Below the pieces are notes generated by a model. It saw only the letters and a list, made by a program, of their open reading frames with translations, was not told where the DNA came from and did not search any database. DNA of 64,000 nt, from contig CALXMK010000004.1 of assembly GCA_944389455.1 (NCBI GenBank), positions 62,001-126,000 on the forward strand, in the 5' to 3' direction. The translations under genes and the position numbers were made by a program. Of the stretch, positions 8,111-17,306 are shown in pieces (positions within the stretch are counted from its first letter, which is position 1; the number at the start of each line of letters is the position of its first letter). Source of the DNA: an uncultured Verrucomicrobiota bacterium (GTDB lineage: Bacteria > Verrucomicrobiota > Verrucomicrobiia > Limisphaerales > UBA1412).

Positions 8111-8590
8111 TTCTTCGAGAATTTTAATCCCATTTAATCCCTGTTTTATAATAGTTCCTCTCTTATTGTTTTTTAAGTGTGATATGGTCTAAGCGACAGA
8201 CTTCTTTCTAAAAAGAGGCGCATTTTTTGTATTAAAACAATATTTGAGAGATTGTAATTTTACACTGTATTTTATTAGTTAGCATTATTTCTAAATTAGA
8301 AAATTTTCTAAAACTGATATAAAATAACAGAATAGATATATTTTTTAAAAAATATAGTTAAGTTATTGGTTATAAAGTTGATTGAGAGTGTGTTATTGGA
8401 AGATTATTTTTAATATTTTGACAAGTGATAAAATTTATGCAAAATGAGAAGTGTTTTGATTATCTTGTTAGATAATACTGCTGTCAAGATATTTACTTTG
8501 ATGAAAAATATGATATGCAGAGTTCGATGGTGCCTGCAGATTCTACTCTGAAATAATGGAAAAATACATACAAACAGGGAAAAGAGATTT
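8111..8590. other. AT-rich intergenic region without recognised content
   Basis: About 480 bases of very AT-rich sequence lie between tRNA-Arg and the transglutaminase-like gene. I see no ORF with a ribosome-binding site and no strong hairpin. The promoter of the downstream gene is probably within it but cannot be placed with confidence. Confidence 0.4.
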
Positions 8591-10096
8591 GTGAAATCAA
8601 TTTATATGGTAATTCCTGTGTGGCGAAAGCATGTTTTGAGAATACTATGGAGTATTTTGCTGATATTTACGTTTTTAATTGGGATAGTATCGGTGAGTGC
8701 CGATACGATTGCTTTTGATGAAGTCGAGCTGATGCAGGAAGGTAAATTCCCAAAGGAGAATCGAACTTCCGTTTGGCCTGCTTCATCGAGTTCAAAGCTC
8801 ACCGAGGAGAAGATAACGGAGCTCAAAACATACCTTTACAATTCTTTAGTGAGATTTGAATCACCCATTTCGCTAAAAGACTACAATCTAACTATTGATG
8901 AATTTAAGGCTATTTACCGAGACTTGCTCAATGATACTCCGAGACTGTTTATTACTTCGGGAGGGTATAGTTATTATTATGACGATTATAACGGTATTAG
9001 AATAATCACCAGATTAATTCCAACTTATTTCTATACAAAGTCGGATTTGGAAATCTATGATTCGGAGGTCAAACGTATTCTTGATAAGGTTGATCCTGAT
9101 TGGAGTGATCTGGAGAAAATTGTTTTTATTCATGATTATATGGTTAGTAATTATGAATATGATTTGGAGTATTCTATCTCTAGTGCCTATGAAATGTTTA
9201 TTTCGCGCAAAGGGATATGTCAGGCGTATACGTTGACTTTTATGGAGTTAGTCAGAAATTTGGGAATTGAGGTTCACAGTGTAATCGGCGTAAATCATAC
9301 TTGGAATGTGGTTAAACTTAATGGAAATTGGTATCATGTGGATACAACTTGGGATGATCCGTTATGGACGGATTTTTATATCAGGCCAGGATATGTTCGG
9401 CGTGTCTATCTGTTGATCAGTGATGCGGCGATCCGAGATGACTCATCTCATAGCACTTGGACGGATAGTGATCTTTATGAATGTCTTGATACAACTTACG
9501 AAAACTATTATTGGTGGGGGAAAAATGATATCTGCTCACCTTTTGTCTATGCGAATGGTGCTTGGTATGCGATTGAGTATATCGACAAGGCATACTGGAT
9601 TTGCAGTTATGATATCGAGACCGGCTTCAAGTCGAAAATCCTTGTTTTAAATGATGGGGCTTTTACGTATAGGTACAGTTTAGGTTTTTTTGACGATAAG
9701 CTCTATTATCTTAGTAATTCAGGAATTAAAACTTACGATCTTACAACGAAGAAAACGGCTCTGGTGTACTCCAATTCCGAGAAGTCTTATTCCAGTTTTG
9801 TCATAGATGATGAGATGCTTTATTATGAGCAAAAGGATTATAGACAGGGAACTTACACCTTGAAGTCAGATTCGGAGCCGGAAGCTGTGCTTCAGGTTTC
9901 TTCTGAGTTAATCCGGGATGAGGAGAGCGGCAAGGTTGTCGGGTTCACGCTTGTTTATCTTAAGGAATATATTTTGGAGAGAAGTGCGGATCTTATCACT
10001 TGGGAACCGGTGCCGGACGTGGCTAATGAAGGAAAATATCCGGTAGATACTCGTTCTAAAAAGAGCGGATACTTCCGTGTTGTGAAAAAGAAATAG
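8591..10096 (+). CDS. exported transglutaminase-like (papain-fold) protein
   Basis: The 501-residue protein begins with GTG, preceded by CAGGGAAAAGAGA. A signal peptide runs to about residue 37, ending ..VSVSA before DTIAFDE. The transglutaminase-like core at about residues 160-260 shows the triad: cysteine in RKGICQAYT, histidine in GVNHTWNVV, and aspartate in HVDTTWDDP. A possible beta-propeller-like region follows, and the last 45 residues form a module ending GYFRVVKKK. Such domains act as proteases or cross-linking enzymes, and the substrate here is unknown. The core resembles exported proteins of anaerobic Firmicutes, so horizontal transfer is possible. The gene stands alone and is followed by a terminator. 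Confidence 0.8.
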   Translation: MKSIYMVIPVWRKHVLRILWSILLIFTFLIGIVSVSADTIAFDEVELMQEGKFPKENRTSVWPASSSSKLTEEKITELKTYLYNSLVRFESPISLKDYNLTIDEFKAIYRDLLNDTPRLFITSGGYSYYYDDYNGIRIITRLIPTYFYTKSDLEIYDSEVKRILDKVDPDWSDLEKIVFIHDYMVSNYEYDLEYSISSAYEMFISRKGICQAYTLTFMELVRNLGIEVHSVIGVNHTWNVVKLNGNWYHVDTTWDDPLWTDFYIRPGYVRRVYLLISDAAIRDDSSHSTWTDSDLYECLDTTYENYYWWGKNDICSPFVYANGAWYAIEYIDKAYWICSYDIETGFKSKILVLNDGAFTYRYSLGFFDDKLYYLSNSGIKTYDLTTKKTALVYSNSEKSYSSFVIDDEMLYYEQKDYRQGTYTLKSDSEPEAVLQVSSELIRDEESGKVVGFTLVYLKEYILERSADLITWEPVPDVANEGKYPVDTRSKKSGYFRVVKKK

Positions 10097-10117
10097 GTGG
10101 CGCTTTTGATTATTTGA

Positions 10118-10144
10118 GCCGGCATAGATATGCCGGCTTTTTTT
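10118..10144 (+). terminator. intrinsic terminator after transglutaminase-like gene
   Basis: GCCGGCATA (10118-10126) and TATGCCGGC (10129-10137) form a strong stem followed by seven T residues. Confidence 0.85.
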
Positions 10145-10361
10145 ATCTATGAAAAGAAAAGAATTTTTATTGCTTTGATTTTATCATAGCGATGACTTTG
10201 GAGGTCAACTTATTGTGTATTAGATTGAATGAAAGAGAAAAAACGTAAACATAACTTTTTCTGCTTCAAAATTGATTATTTATTATTCTGTGTGAGCGGA
10301 AGTCAACTGAGAGTTTAAATGGGAGAAATTTACTTTTTAGTGTAGGATCCAGAACAAAAAC

Positions 10362-10390
10362 AACCTCTCTCATATAAGTTGAGAGAGGTT
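10362..10390 (-). terminator. terminator hairpin after asnA
   Basis: AACCTCTCTC (10362-10371) pairs perfectly with GAGAGAGGTT (10381-10390) around a 9-base loop. On the minus strand GTTTTTG follows, and the hairpin lies 37 bases past the asnA stop. The plus strand also has a T-rich flank, so it may work in both directions. The 200 bases before it (10145-10361) hold nothing I recognise. Confidence 0.75.
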
Positions 10391-10427
10391 ATTTTTAACA
10401 AGAATCGTTAGGAAGTCAGATGCCGGG

Positions 10428-11432
10428 TTAGAGAATTTCTATTCCGGTTTTTTTGCATTCTTCCAGCATGGAATCAGGCCAAAGCGAGACCTGTACTTCA
10501 CCGATATGAGTTTTTTGCAGAAGAAGCATACATAACCTAGATTGTCCAATGCCACCGCCAATAGTCAGAGGCAGCTCATCAGCAGCAATCATTTGGTGGT
10601 ATTTGTATTTCATTCTATCTTCGGCACCGCTCTTTTCCAATTGGGATTTAAGTGAGGCCGCGTCGACACGGACTCCCATGGAAGATACTTCAAATGCCTG
10701 CTCCAATACCTCATTCCAGAAGAGAAGATCTCCGTTGAGAGTCCAGTCATCATAGTCGGGAGCACGCCCGTCATGGATAATGCCGCTCTTGAGTTTATCT
10801 CCGATTTGCATCAGAAAGACGGTGCTGTGTTCTCTAGTAATAGCATTTTCACGTTCTTTGGGGGAGAGATTAGGATAGAGATCTTCCAGCTCCTGAGTCG
10901 TGATGAAAAAGACTTTTTCACTGAGTTCGGTTTGAATAGAGGGAAAGATATTTTTAACCTCTTCCAAAGAGCGGCAGATAGAGGCGGCGATGCGTCTAAC
11001 AGTTTGCTGAAGGAATTCGATCGTGCGTTGTTCGCGTGTAATTACTTTTTCCCAATCCCATTGATCTACATAAATAGAGTGAAGGTTGTCTACATCCTCA
11101 TCGCGGCGGATGGCGTTCATATCTGTATAGAGTCCTTCTCCGGGATGGAAACAGTAGCTTTTGAGGGCCATGCGTTTCCATTTAGCTAAGGAATGGACAA
11201 TGACTGCACGGGAACCATCAAACTTAATGTCAAATTCTACAGGTCTTTCTACTCCATTAAGGTCGTCATTGATGCCGCTGTTAGCTCTTACAAAAAGGGG
11301 GGCGGAAATACGCTCTAAATTCAGCGCATGAGCGAGTTTGCTCTCAAAAGTATTTTTAATTTGTTTAATGGCCCTTTCAGTCTCTCTCAGAGACATTTCA
11401 GTTCTATAGCATGGGGTTATTTTTCTACTCAT
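10428..11432 (-). CDS. asnA: aspartate--ammonia ligase (asparagine synthetase A)
   Basis: AsnA makes asparagine from aspartate, ammonia and ATP. From the ATG at 11432 the protein has 334 residues (E. coli, 330). Highly conserved class II synthetase-like blocks are visible: VVHSLAKWKR (here IVHSLAKWKR), GEGLYTDMNAIR, YVDQWDWEKV, APDYDDWTLNGD, SSMGVRVDA, and TIGGGIGQSRLCMLLLQ near the C terminus. The frame stays open 34 codons further upstream, but the ATG at 11432 has a GAAAGAG ribosome-binding site 8 bases away. The gene stands alone with a strong terminator behind it. Use of free ammonia rather than glutamine fits an ammonia-rich habitat. Confidence 0.93.
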   Translation of the reverse strand: MSRKITPCYRTEMSLRETERAIKQIKNTFESKLAHALNLERISAPLFVRANSGINDDLNGVERPVEFDIKFDGSRAVIVHSLAKWKRMALKSYCFHPGEGLYTDMNAIRRDEDVDNLHSIYVDQWDWEKVITREQRTIEFLQQTVRRIAASICRSLEEVKNIFPSIQTELSEKVFFITTQELEDLYPNLSPKERENAITREHSTVFLMQIGDKLKSGIIHDGRAPDYDDWTLNGDLLFWNEVLEQAFEVSSMGVRVDAASLKSQLEKSGAEDRMKYKYHQMIAADELPLTIGGGIGQSRLCMLLLQKTHIGEVQVSLWPDSMLEECKKTGIEIL

Positions 11433-11780
11433 AATAACGCTCTTTCGTGGAGTTGAAACACAGAGAGTTCTGTGTAGTACGGAATATTTCCGAACTCCAT
11501 TGGGGATAATGGCATAAGAAGGAGTTATTATCAAGATGTTTTATGAAGTATATAAGTTTTTTTTCTGTAAACAAATAGAGTGATGTTAGTTTTTTGGCAA
11601 TAGATACTTATGAATATATTAGTTTGCTGTTTAAATATTAGATAAGTTGAACTTATGTTTTTATTTGTTTTTATTGAGCAGATAAGTGATGAATTGGTTT
11701 TACTTGAGTCGATTTGGCTTACTCTAGGGTGAAAGATGGCTTGCTAATTAGAATCTTCAATGAGATAATAGGACAGTCTT
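11433..11780. other. divergent intergenic region between asnA and aminotransferase
   Basis: This 350-base AT-rich region must hold the promoters for the two divergent genes. A plus-strand TTGGCA (11594-11599) with TATTAG 17 bases further on (11617-11622) is the best pair seen, but it is weak. No RNA structure was recognised. Confidence 0.3.
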
Positions 11781-12869
11781 ATGGGACATGTTAAATTGTT
11801 CATACCGGGGCCGATTGAGGTGAGCGAAAAGACGTTGCAAGCTTTTGCTCATCCCGTTGTCGGGCATCGCAGTCAAGCTTTCAAGGATTTATATGCACGG
11901 GTGCAGCCCCGTTTGCAGCAGCTGTTTTATACAAAACAGCCTGTTTTCCTAAGTACATCTTCAGCTTGGGGTGTGATGGAGGGTGCTATTCGTAATCTGG
12001 TCAATAAAAAGGTGCTTTGCTGCTGCAATGGTGCGTTTTCAGATAAATGGCTGGACGTTTCTCTTCGCTGTGGTAAAGATGCAGAGGGGCTAAAATTTGA
12101 ATGGGGAATGCCGGTTCGTGGTGCAGCATTGGATGAAAAGTTGGCAACCGGAGAGTTTGATACGGTAACGTTTATCCACAATGAGACTTCTACTGGAACT
12201 CAGAGCCCGTTGGCCGAATTGTCTCAAATCAAGAAGAAATATCCGGATGTGATGTTCATTGTCGATACAGTCAGTTCCATGAGCGGACAGAAGATTCAGG
12301 TCGATGAATTGGGTTTTGACGTAGTGTTGTGTGGAGTACAAAAGGCATTTGCATTACCTCCTGGATTAGCGATTTTCACGGTGTCAGAAGCTGCTTTTGA
12401 ACGTGCGGCAACGGTTAAAGGTCGTGGATATTATTTTGATTTCTTGGAGTTTAAGAAAAATGGAGACAAAAATATGACTCCGAGTACTCCGGTAATTAAT
12501 CACATCTATGCGCTGGATTCTAAGCTGAACGAAATTTTTGCTGAGGGATTGGAGGCCAGATTTGCGCGTCATCAGAAACTCGCAGAAATGACTCGTGCCT
12601 GGGCTCTTAATCACGGTTTTATACTTTATCCGGAGGAGGGTTATGAATCTGTTACCTTGACCTGTATTAATAATGGAGCCAAACCAGGCGGACGCGTTAT
12701 AGATGTGGAGAAATTCGTCAAATTAGTTAAGGAACAAGGCTTCCTGATTAATGGTGGTTATGGAAAAATCAAGGGAACAACATTCCGTATTTCTAATATG
12801 GGCGATGAGACTCCAGAAACAATGAATGAGCTTTTTGCTGCGATGGATAAGGCAATTGCGCAGTTATAG
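11781..12869 (+). CDS. class V aminotransferase, alanine/serine--glyoxylate type
   Basis: This 362-residue PLP-dependent aminotransferase of fold type I, class V, has an N terminus LFIPGPIEVSEKTLQAF...VGHRS that is typical of serine-pyruvate/alanine-glyoxylate enzymes. The cofactor-binding aspartate lies in FIVDTVSSMSG, and the Schiff-base lysine is in CGVQKAFALPPG at about residue 194. In several lineages lacking classical SerC, enzymes of this subgroup act in serine synthesis, so a phosphoserine or serine role is possible. It is single, with a hairpin terminator after it. Confidence 0.85.
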   Translation: MGHVKLFIPGPIEVSEKTLQAFAHPVVGHRSQAFKDLYARVQPRLQQLFYTKQPVFLSTSSAWGVMEGAIRNLVNKKVLCCCNGAFSDKWLDVSLRCGKDAEGLKFEWGMPVRGAALDEKLATGEFDTVTFIHNETSTGTQSPLAELSQIKKKYPDVMFIVDTVSSMSGQKIQVDELGFDVVLCGVQKAFALPPGLAIFTVSEAAFERAATVKGRGYYFDFLEFKKNGDKNMTPSTPVINHIYALDSKLNEIFAEGLEARFARHQKLAEMTRAWALNHGFILYPEEGYESVTLTCINNGAKPGGRVIDVEKFVKLVKEQGFLINGGYGKIKGTTFRISNMGDETPETMNELFAAMDKAIAQL

Positions 12870-12882
12870 TTTTTGATAAAAG

Positions 12883-12922
12883 AGCCGGACTTGAGCGCCC
12901 TACAACACAGGGGAGTCCGGCT
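12883..12922 (+). terminator. two-tier hairpin after the aminotransferase gene
   Basis: AGCCGGACT (12883-12891) pairs with AGTCCGGCT (12914-12922), with an inner CCCT/AGGG stem. The plus-strand T tract is poor (TATTCTATT), so termination efficiency is uncertain. The lpt permease gene starts 17 bases later. Confidence 0.55.
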
Positions 12923-12938
12923 TATTCTATTATAGAGG

Positions 12939-14144
12939 GTGAAGACGTTATATTTATATTTATTGAAGCAGAGCATAGCAACCTTGCTCATGACAACAAT
13001 GATCTTTACCTTTGTGCTTATTGCTGGAAATCTGCTCAAAGAGGTTCTGAGTTTGGTGGTTTCAGGCAATGTGTCGATCTGGATTGTATTCAAGTCTCTC
13101 TTTCTTCTGATTCCATGGGTGATGGCTTTTGCTTTGCCGATTTCATTTTTAATGTCTGGATTGATGGTTTTTGGTCGATTCAGCGCTGATCAAGAATATA
13201 CGGCAGCCCGTTCAGCAGGGATTAATCTGATTTCTTTGGCAATGCCCGTGATTTTATTGTCGGTAGCTATGTCCGGGTTATGTGCTTGGTTTAATTTGCA
13301 GATTTCTCCCAGTTCCAGAGTAGCGTACAAGAGAATATTTGAGGATCAGATGAAGAATCTGGCTTCTTTTATTCCAGAAGGACGTTATGTGGATTTTGGC
13401 GACCAATTTGTAATTTATGTTTCACAGGTTCGGGGGGAGGATCTGAGCAATATTCGTTTATATCAGTTTGAGAAGGGGCGAAAACGCTTAGATGCTTTTG
13501 CGGAATCGGGAAAGCTGATACATAATCCGGAAACGGATTCCATTCGTTTACGGCTTAATAATTCACGGGTATTGACACAGATAGGGGAAACAGATGTTTT
13601 TTTTAAAGAAAATTTTGGAATGGGAGATTCGAATGAGAAAGAGAGTTTGGATTCTGTTTCAGCTGAATCTTCAGAGCCGGATGAAAGGAGTGTTGCAGCA
13701 GATTGGCTACCGCTTTATCTTGCGGAATATGAAACCGAGGATATCCCTCTTAATTTAGCCAGATTTCATGAGTCTGTTGATATCAGCGATATGACGCTTA
13801 AACAGATGATTGAGGGAATGCGTGCTGCGGAAGCCCAAGGATTGGATGTTCGTCCGTATCTCAAGTATATTCACCATCAGACGGCATTTTCATTTGCCTG
13901 TATTAGTTTTATTCTGGTTGCGATTCCTCTGGGCTTAAAAACACAACGCCGCGAGACGAATATCAGCTTGGCACTGGCGTTAATAGTGCTGTTGGTCTAT
14001 TATGCCTTTTTTATTTTAGGAGATGCTCTTGTGGAGAATACCAATCAGGAGCTATATCCTTGGATTTTATATTGGATTCCTAATTTGCTTTTCCAAGGGG
14101 TGGGCCTTTATCTTCTTTGGAGAGCAAACCGTGGTATTGGTTAG
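12939..14144 (+). CDS. LptF/LptG-family lipopolysaccharide export permease
   Basis: This 401-residue permease of the YjgP/YjgQ family is an inner-membrane component of the LptB2FG transporter that extracts lipopolysaccharide. Membrane segments lie near residues 15-35, 55-75 and 100-120, followed by a large periplasmic jellyroll-type region (about 130-310) and three further helices at the C terminus (about 315-395). Whether it is LptF or LptG cannot be settled by eye, and the partner permease is not in the window. The start is GTG (MKTLYLYLLKQ), with AGAGG immediately upstream and very short spacing. It heads a tight operon with the HemX-like gene, hemA and hemC. Confidence 0.85.
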   Translation: MKTLYLYLLKQSIATLLMTTMIFTFVLIAGNLLKEVLSLVVSGNVSIWIVFKSLFLLIPWVMAFALPISFLMSGLMVFGRFSADQEYTAARSAGINLISLAMPVILLSVAMSGLCAWFNLQISPSSRVAYKRIFEDQMKNLASFIPEGRYVDFGDQFVIYVSQVRGEDLSNIRLYQFEKGRKRLDAFAESGKLIHNPETDSIRLRLNNSRVLTQIGETDVFFKENFGMGDSNEKESLDSVSAESSEPDERSVAADWLPLYLAEYETEDIPLNLARFHESVDISDMTLKQMIEGMRAAEAQGLDVRPYLKYIHHQTAFSFACISFILVAIPLGLKTQRRETNISLALALIVLLVYYAFFILGDALVENTNQELYPWILYWIPNLLFQGVGLYLLWRANRGIG

Positions 14145-14157
14145 AGGTGAATGCTGA

Positions 14158-15087
14158 GTGAATGCGTTTTGCGATATGAGTTTGGATAGACAATTTTTCC
14201 TGGCGGCAGTGATATTTTATGCCATTACCGCGTTATGGGGAGTACGTTTTTGGAAAAATGGTTTTCGGGGAAATTTATTTCCGTGGGCTATTTGGCCGAT
14301 TTCGGCGTTGATATTGCATTCTAAGGCGATGTTATTGAGGGGGTTTTCGATAGAGTCTTGCCCGATTCATAATCTTTTTGAAGCAGGAATGTTTATTTCA
14401 TGGTTGCTTTCTTTAGGAGCGGTGATAACTCTCTTTATTCACAGAGTGAGGTTTATTGCGATTTTGCTAGAGCCGCTGCTGTGTGTTTTTGGAATATTCG
14501 TTTTATTGCCGTTTTTTGATCAGACTAAAGTAAATTCGTTGCCGGAATGGGTTCCTATTCATGCGGGAATTATTTTTGTTGCCTATGGTGCTTGGGGAAT
14601 TGCTTCGATTATTTCTATAATGTATTTGATTCAGCATAGGAATTTAAAACAGAAGAAGTTGGTTGCGCTGGATGATTTGCTGCCTCCAATTAAGAGGATG
14701 GAATCTTCGATCTGCTTATTGATGGTGGTAACTTTTTTGCTTTTTAGTATAGGATTAGCAGTAGGGTGTTCTGGATATTATTTTGAGAGAGAGGTTATTC
14801 TGGATTTTGATATTAAGATTGTCTGGGCTGCGGGAGTATGGGGATTTCTTTTTTACTTTTTTCTCAAAATACAGTCTTTACAGCTTTATGGGAGAAGATT
14901 GGCAGTGGGAACCCTTTGCGGATTTATTTTTATCCTGCTTACCTTTTGGATTAGCACCCTTTATTCCTCAAGTCATGGGTCTCTATGGAAATATGATTTG
15001 CAGAAGAAGCCTACTCCGATTTTAGTAGTATTACTTCCGGAATTTGAGCGGATTGAGAGTATGGATAGTAAGATTTTGGAGTTATGA
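14158..15087 (+). CDS. HemX/CcsA-like cytochrome c assembly membrane protein
   Basis: This 309-residue protein has about eight hydrophobic segments and belongs to the cytochrome c assembly (CcsA/HemX/YpjD) superfamily. Its position directly upstream of hemA matches the hemX-hemA-hemC order known from Gram-positive and other bacteria, where HemX influences glutamyl-tRNA reductase level. The tryptophan-rich heme-handling signature of CcsA is not obvious, so a HemX-like role is favoured. The GTG start is supported by AGAGGTGA 8 bases upstream. Its TGA stop overlaps the hemA ATG (ATGA), indicating translational coupling. Confidence 0.75.
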   Translation: MNAFCDMSLDRQFFLAAVIFYAITALWGVRFWKNGFRGNLFPWAIWPISALILHSKAMLLRGFSIESCPIHNLFEAGMFISWLLSLGAVITLFIHRVRFIAILLEPLLCVFGIFVLLPFFDQTKVNSLPEWVPIHAGIIFVAYGAWGIASIISIMYLIQHRNLKQKKLVALDDLLPPIKRMESSICLLMVVTFLLFSIGLAVGCSGYYFEREVILDFDIKIVWAAGVWGFLFYFFLKIQSLQLYGRRLAVGTLCGFIFILLTFWISTLYSSSHGSLWKYDLQKKPTPILVVLLPEFERIESMDSKILEL

Positions 15088-16178
15088 TTGCACATCTGGG
15101 GTTGAATCATAAAACGGCACCTGTACGGGTACGAGAGAGGTTTGCTTTTAACGCGGAATCTTGTGAGCAAACATTGCGGAGGTTGAGGGAGGAAGGATTA
15201 GCTTCAGAAGGAGTGCTAATTTCTACTTGCAACCGGGTAGAATTATATGTTGCCGCAGAAGATGGAAATAGAATTGAAATGGAATCGTTGCTTCGTTTTT
15301 TAAGCCGAGAGCGAGGAATAGAGTATAGTTTGGAATTAAAAGGGTGTTTCTATTTTCATACTCAGCAAGAAACTCTTAAACATCTTTTTGAAGTAGTTTC
15401 TGGGTTGGATTCAATGGCATTAGGGGAAACGGAAATATCAGGGCAGGTAAAGAATGCCTATGAGTTGGCTCTAAAAGGTCATTTTACAGGGCGTTTATTG
15501 AATAAAGTCTTTCAAGAGGCATTTAGAACGGCTAAACAGATTCGTTCCGAGACGGATATTCAGAAAGGACATATTTCTGTGGCGAATGTCGCTGTGGAAT
15601 TGGCTGAAAAGATTTTTTCAGATTTAAATGAACATGATGTTTTGGTATTAGGGGCAGGCGATACCTCTGAAAAGACTGCCAAAGCAATTCTTTCCAGAAG
15701 AGGAAATTCTCGTCTTTATATAGCTAATCGGACTTTGGAGAGAGCTTTAGCTTTGGCTGAAAAACTGGGAGGTCGAGCGGTAGGGTTTCAATCTTGGCCA
15801 GAAGAACTTCCTTCTCTGGGAGTTATTATTTCCAGTACGGCGGCAACAGAGTATATTTTGACTCAGGAGCAAGTTCAAAAGTACATGCAAGGGCGATTGA
15901 GTCAACCTTTGCTATTGATTGATATTGCTGTGCCACGGGATATTGATCCTCAGGCAGATAGTTTGGAAAACGTATATCTTTATAATATAGATGATTTGCA
16001 GGCAATAGCTTCAAAATCTCTCCGCTTACGGGAGCAGCAGATTCATCTTTGTCGCGAACTGGTTCAGAGAAGAGTCAGAGAGTTTACTGAAGCCCAGGAG
16101 AGAGCAGATGAGTACCGAGGAAAGATACGGAATTTTATCCCTGTAAATTCAATAGGAGCTGATCATGGCAAAGATTAA
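15084..16178 (+). CDS. hemA: glutamyl-tRNA reductase
   Basis: The enzyme reduces glutamyl-tRNA to glutamate-1-semialdehyde with NADPH, the first committed step of C5-pathway tetrapyrrole synthesis. The N-terminal catalytic domain shows LGLNHKTAPVRVRERFAF and the active-site cysteine in STCNRVELY (about residue 49). GLDSMALGETEISGQVK follows, then the NADPH-binding VLGAGDTSEKTA segment near residue 190 and DIAVPRDIDP. At 364 residues it is shorter than the E. coli enzyme (418). The C-terminal dimerisation domain is cut to a short helical tail, as in some other bacteria. It overlaps its neighbours on both sides (4 and 14 bases). Confidence 0.95.
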   Translation: MIAHLGLNHKTAPVRVRERFAFNAESCEQTLRRLREEGLASEGVLISTCNRVELYVAAEDGNRIEMESLLRFLSRERGIEYSLELKGCFYFHTQQETLKHLFEVVSGLDSMALGETEISGQVKNAYELALKGHFTGRLLNKVFQEAFRTAKQIRSETDIQKGHISVANVAVELAEKIFSDLNEHDVLVLGAGDTSEKTAKAILSRRGNSRLYIANRTLERALALAEKLGGRAVGFQSWPEELPSLGVIISSTAATEYILTQEQVQKYMQGRLSQPLLLIDIAVPRDIDPQADSLENVYLYNIDDLQAIASKSLRLREQQIHLCRELVQRRVREFTEAQERADEYRGKIRNFIPVNSIGADHGKD

Positions 16179-17247
16179 GACGAATTTAAAAGGAAGGTTT
16201 ATATTATTGACCCGAGGCAGCCCTTTGGCCTTAGTGCAGGCAAAGCGAGTTCAAAATACTTGTCAGCATTATTTCCCCGGATTGTATTTTGAGATCAAAG
16301 TTGTTAAAACTACCGGAGATAAGCTGCAAAAAGCATCATTGGCTCATGTTAATGAAGTTCTTCCTACCTCAAAAGGACTTTTTACTAAAGAATTAGAACA
16401 GGAGCTCCTCTCAGGCGAGGGAGTGATGGCAGTACATTCTCTTAAAGATTTACCTACGGATTTACCAGAGGGACTTACGTTGGGGGCGGTGCTGCGGAGG
16501 GCAGATGTACGGGATGTCATTATTTATCGCTCGGAAGAATTGGCAAAAGGATTAGATTCTCAGGTTAAGGAATGGATTCCGGGGATGCCTCGTTTTCGTG
16601 GATTTAAACCTGGTCTCAGACTTATTGATTTACCCCTGGGAGCCGTAATTGCTACTTCAAGCACTAGGCGAGGTGAGCAGATTCGACATTTACGCCCCGA
16701 TATTAGGATAGTGCCGATCCGCGGTAATGTGGGAACTCGCTTAAATAAGCTGAAGCTTCAGCCGGAGATTGATGCCACTTTGCTGGCAGCAGCTGGGTTA
16801 GAGAGGTTAGATTTTCATCTTTTCCCAGATGGACATTTTACGGCACCTCCGGAACATCGTAAAAATCTGGAAGGGATTAGAGGCTCGCTTCTCTCTTTGG
16901 AAGAAATGCTTCCCTGTGTGGGACAAGGGGCTATCGGAGTGGAAATTCGTGAGGGTGATCCGGCGGCAGAGGAATTGTGCCGAGCGATTTTGCATCCCAA
17001 TACGGCACTTTGCGTAAGTGCGGAGCGAGAATTTTTGCGTGCGATGGGAGGCGGTTGTCAGAGTCCTGTTGGAGCCTATGCACGTATAGAGGGGCATAAG
17101 CTTTGTCTTGAGGTGGTCTCGTTTCGAGGAAATACTCCCCAACGACTGGTTCTTACAGGAAAATTGAGTGAATCCGAAGCTTTAGGCCGAGAGGCTGCTC
17201 AGCGTATTTTAGAAGCAGAAGAGTGTTATAAGAATGAAAATTCTTAA
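16165..17247 (+). CDS. hemC: porphobilinogen deaminase (hydroxymethylbilane synthase)
   Basis: HemC joins four porphobilinogen units into hydroxymethylbilane. Motifs are the N-terminal TRGSPLALVQA, the HSLKDLPTDLPEGL block with the catalytic aspartate region, TSSTRRGEQIRHLRPD, and the GGGCQSPVGAYA loop whose cysteine carries the dipyrromethane cofactor. The protein has 360 residues, about 50 more than usual. One insertion (roughly residues 115-150, between the YRSEE block and the TSSTRR block) accounts for part of this. AGGAG lies 8 bases before the ATG, inside the end of hemA. hemD and hemB are not in the window. Confidence 0.93.
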   Translation: MAKIKTNLKGRFILLTRGSPLALVQAKRVQNTCQHYFPGLYFEIKVVKTTGDKLQKASLAHVNEVLPTSKGLFTKELEQELLSGEGVMAVHSLKDLPTDLPEGLTLGAVLRRADVRDVIIYRSEELAKGLDSQVKEWIPGMPRFRGFKPGLRLIDLPLGAVIATSSTRRGEQIRHLRPDIRIVPIRGNVGTRLNKLKLQPEIDATLLAAAGLERLDFHLFPDGHFTAPPEHRKNLEGIRGSLLSLEEMLPCVGQGAIGVEIREGDPAAEELCRAILHPNTALCVSAEREFLRAMGGGCQSPVGAYARIEGHKLCLEVVSFRGNTPQRLVLTGKLSESEALGREAAQRILEAEECYKNENS

Positions 17248-17306
17248 TTAGAAAGGCATCATCACAAAAATTTAGATTAATTCTAGAGCACTTTCTGATA
17301 AAGGGA

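Noticed and set aside
11433..11534. Extension of AsnA by 34 residues to the frame start
   Set aside because: The extra residues do not match the family, and the ATG at 11432 has a ribosome-binding site and gives the normal length.
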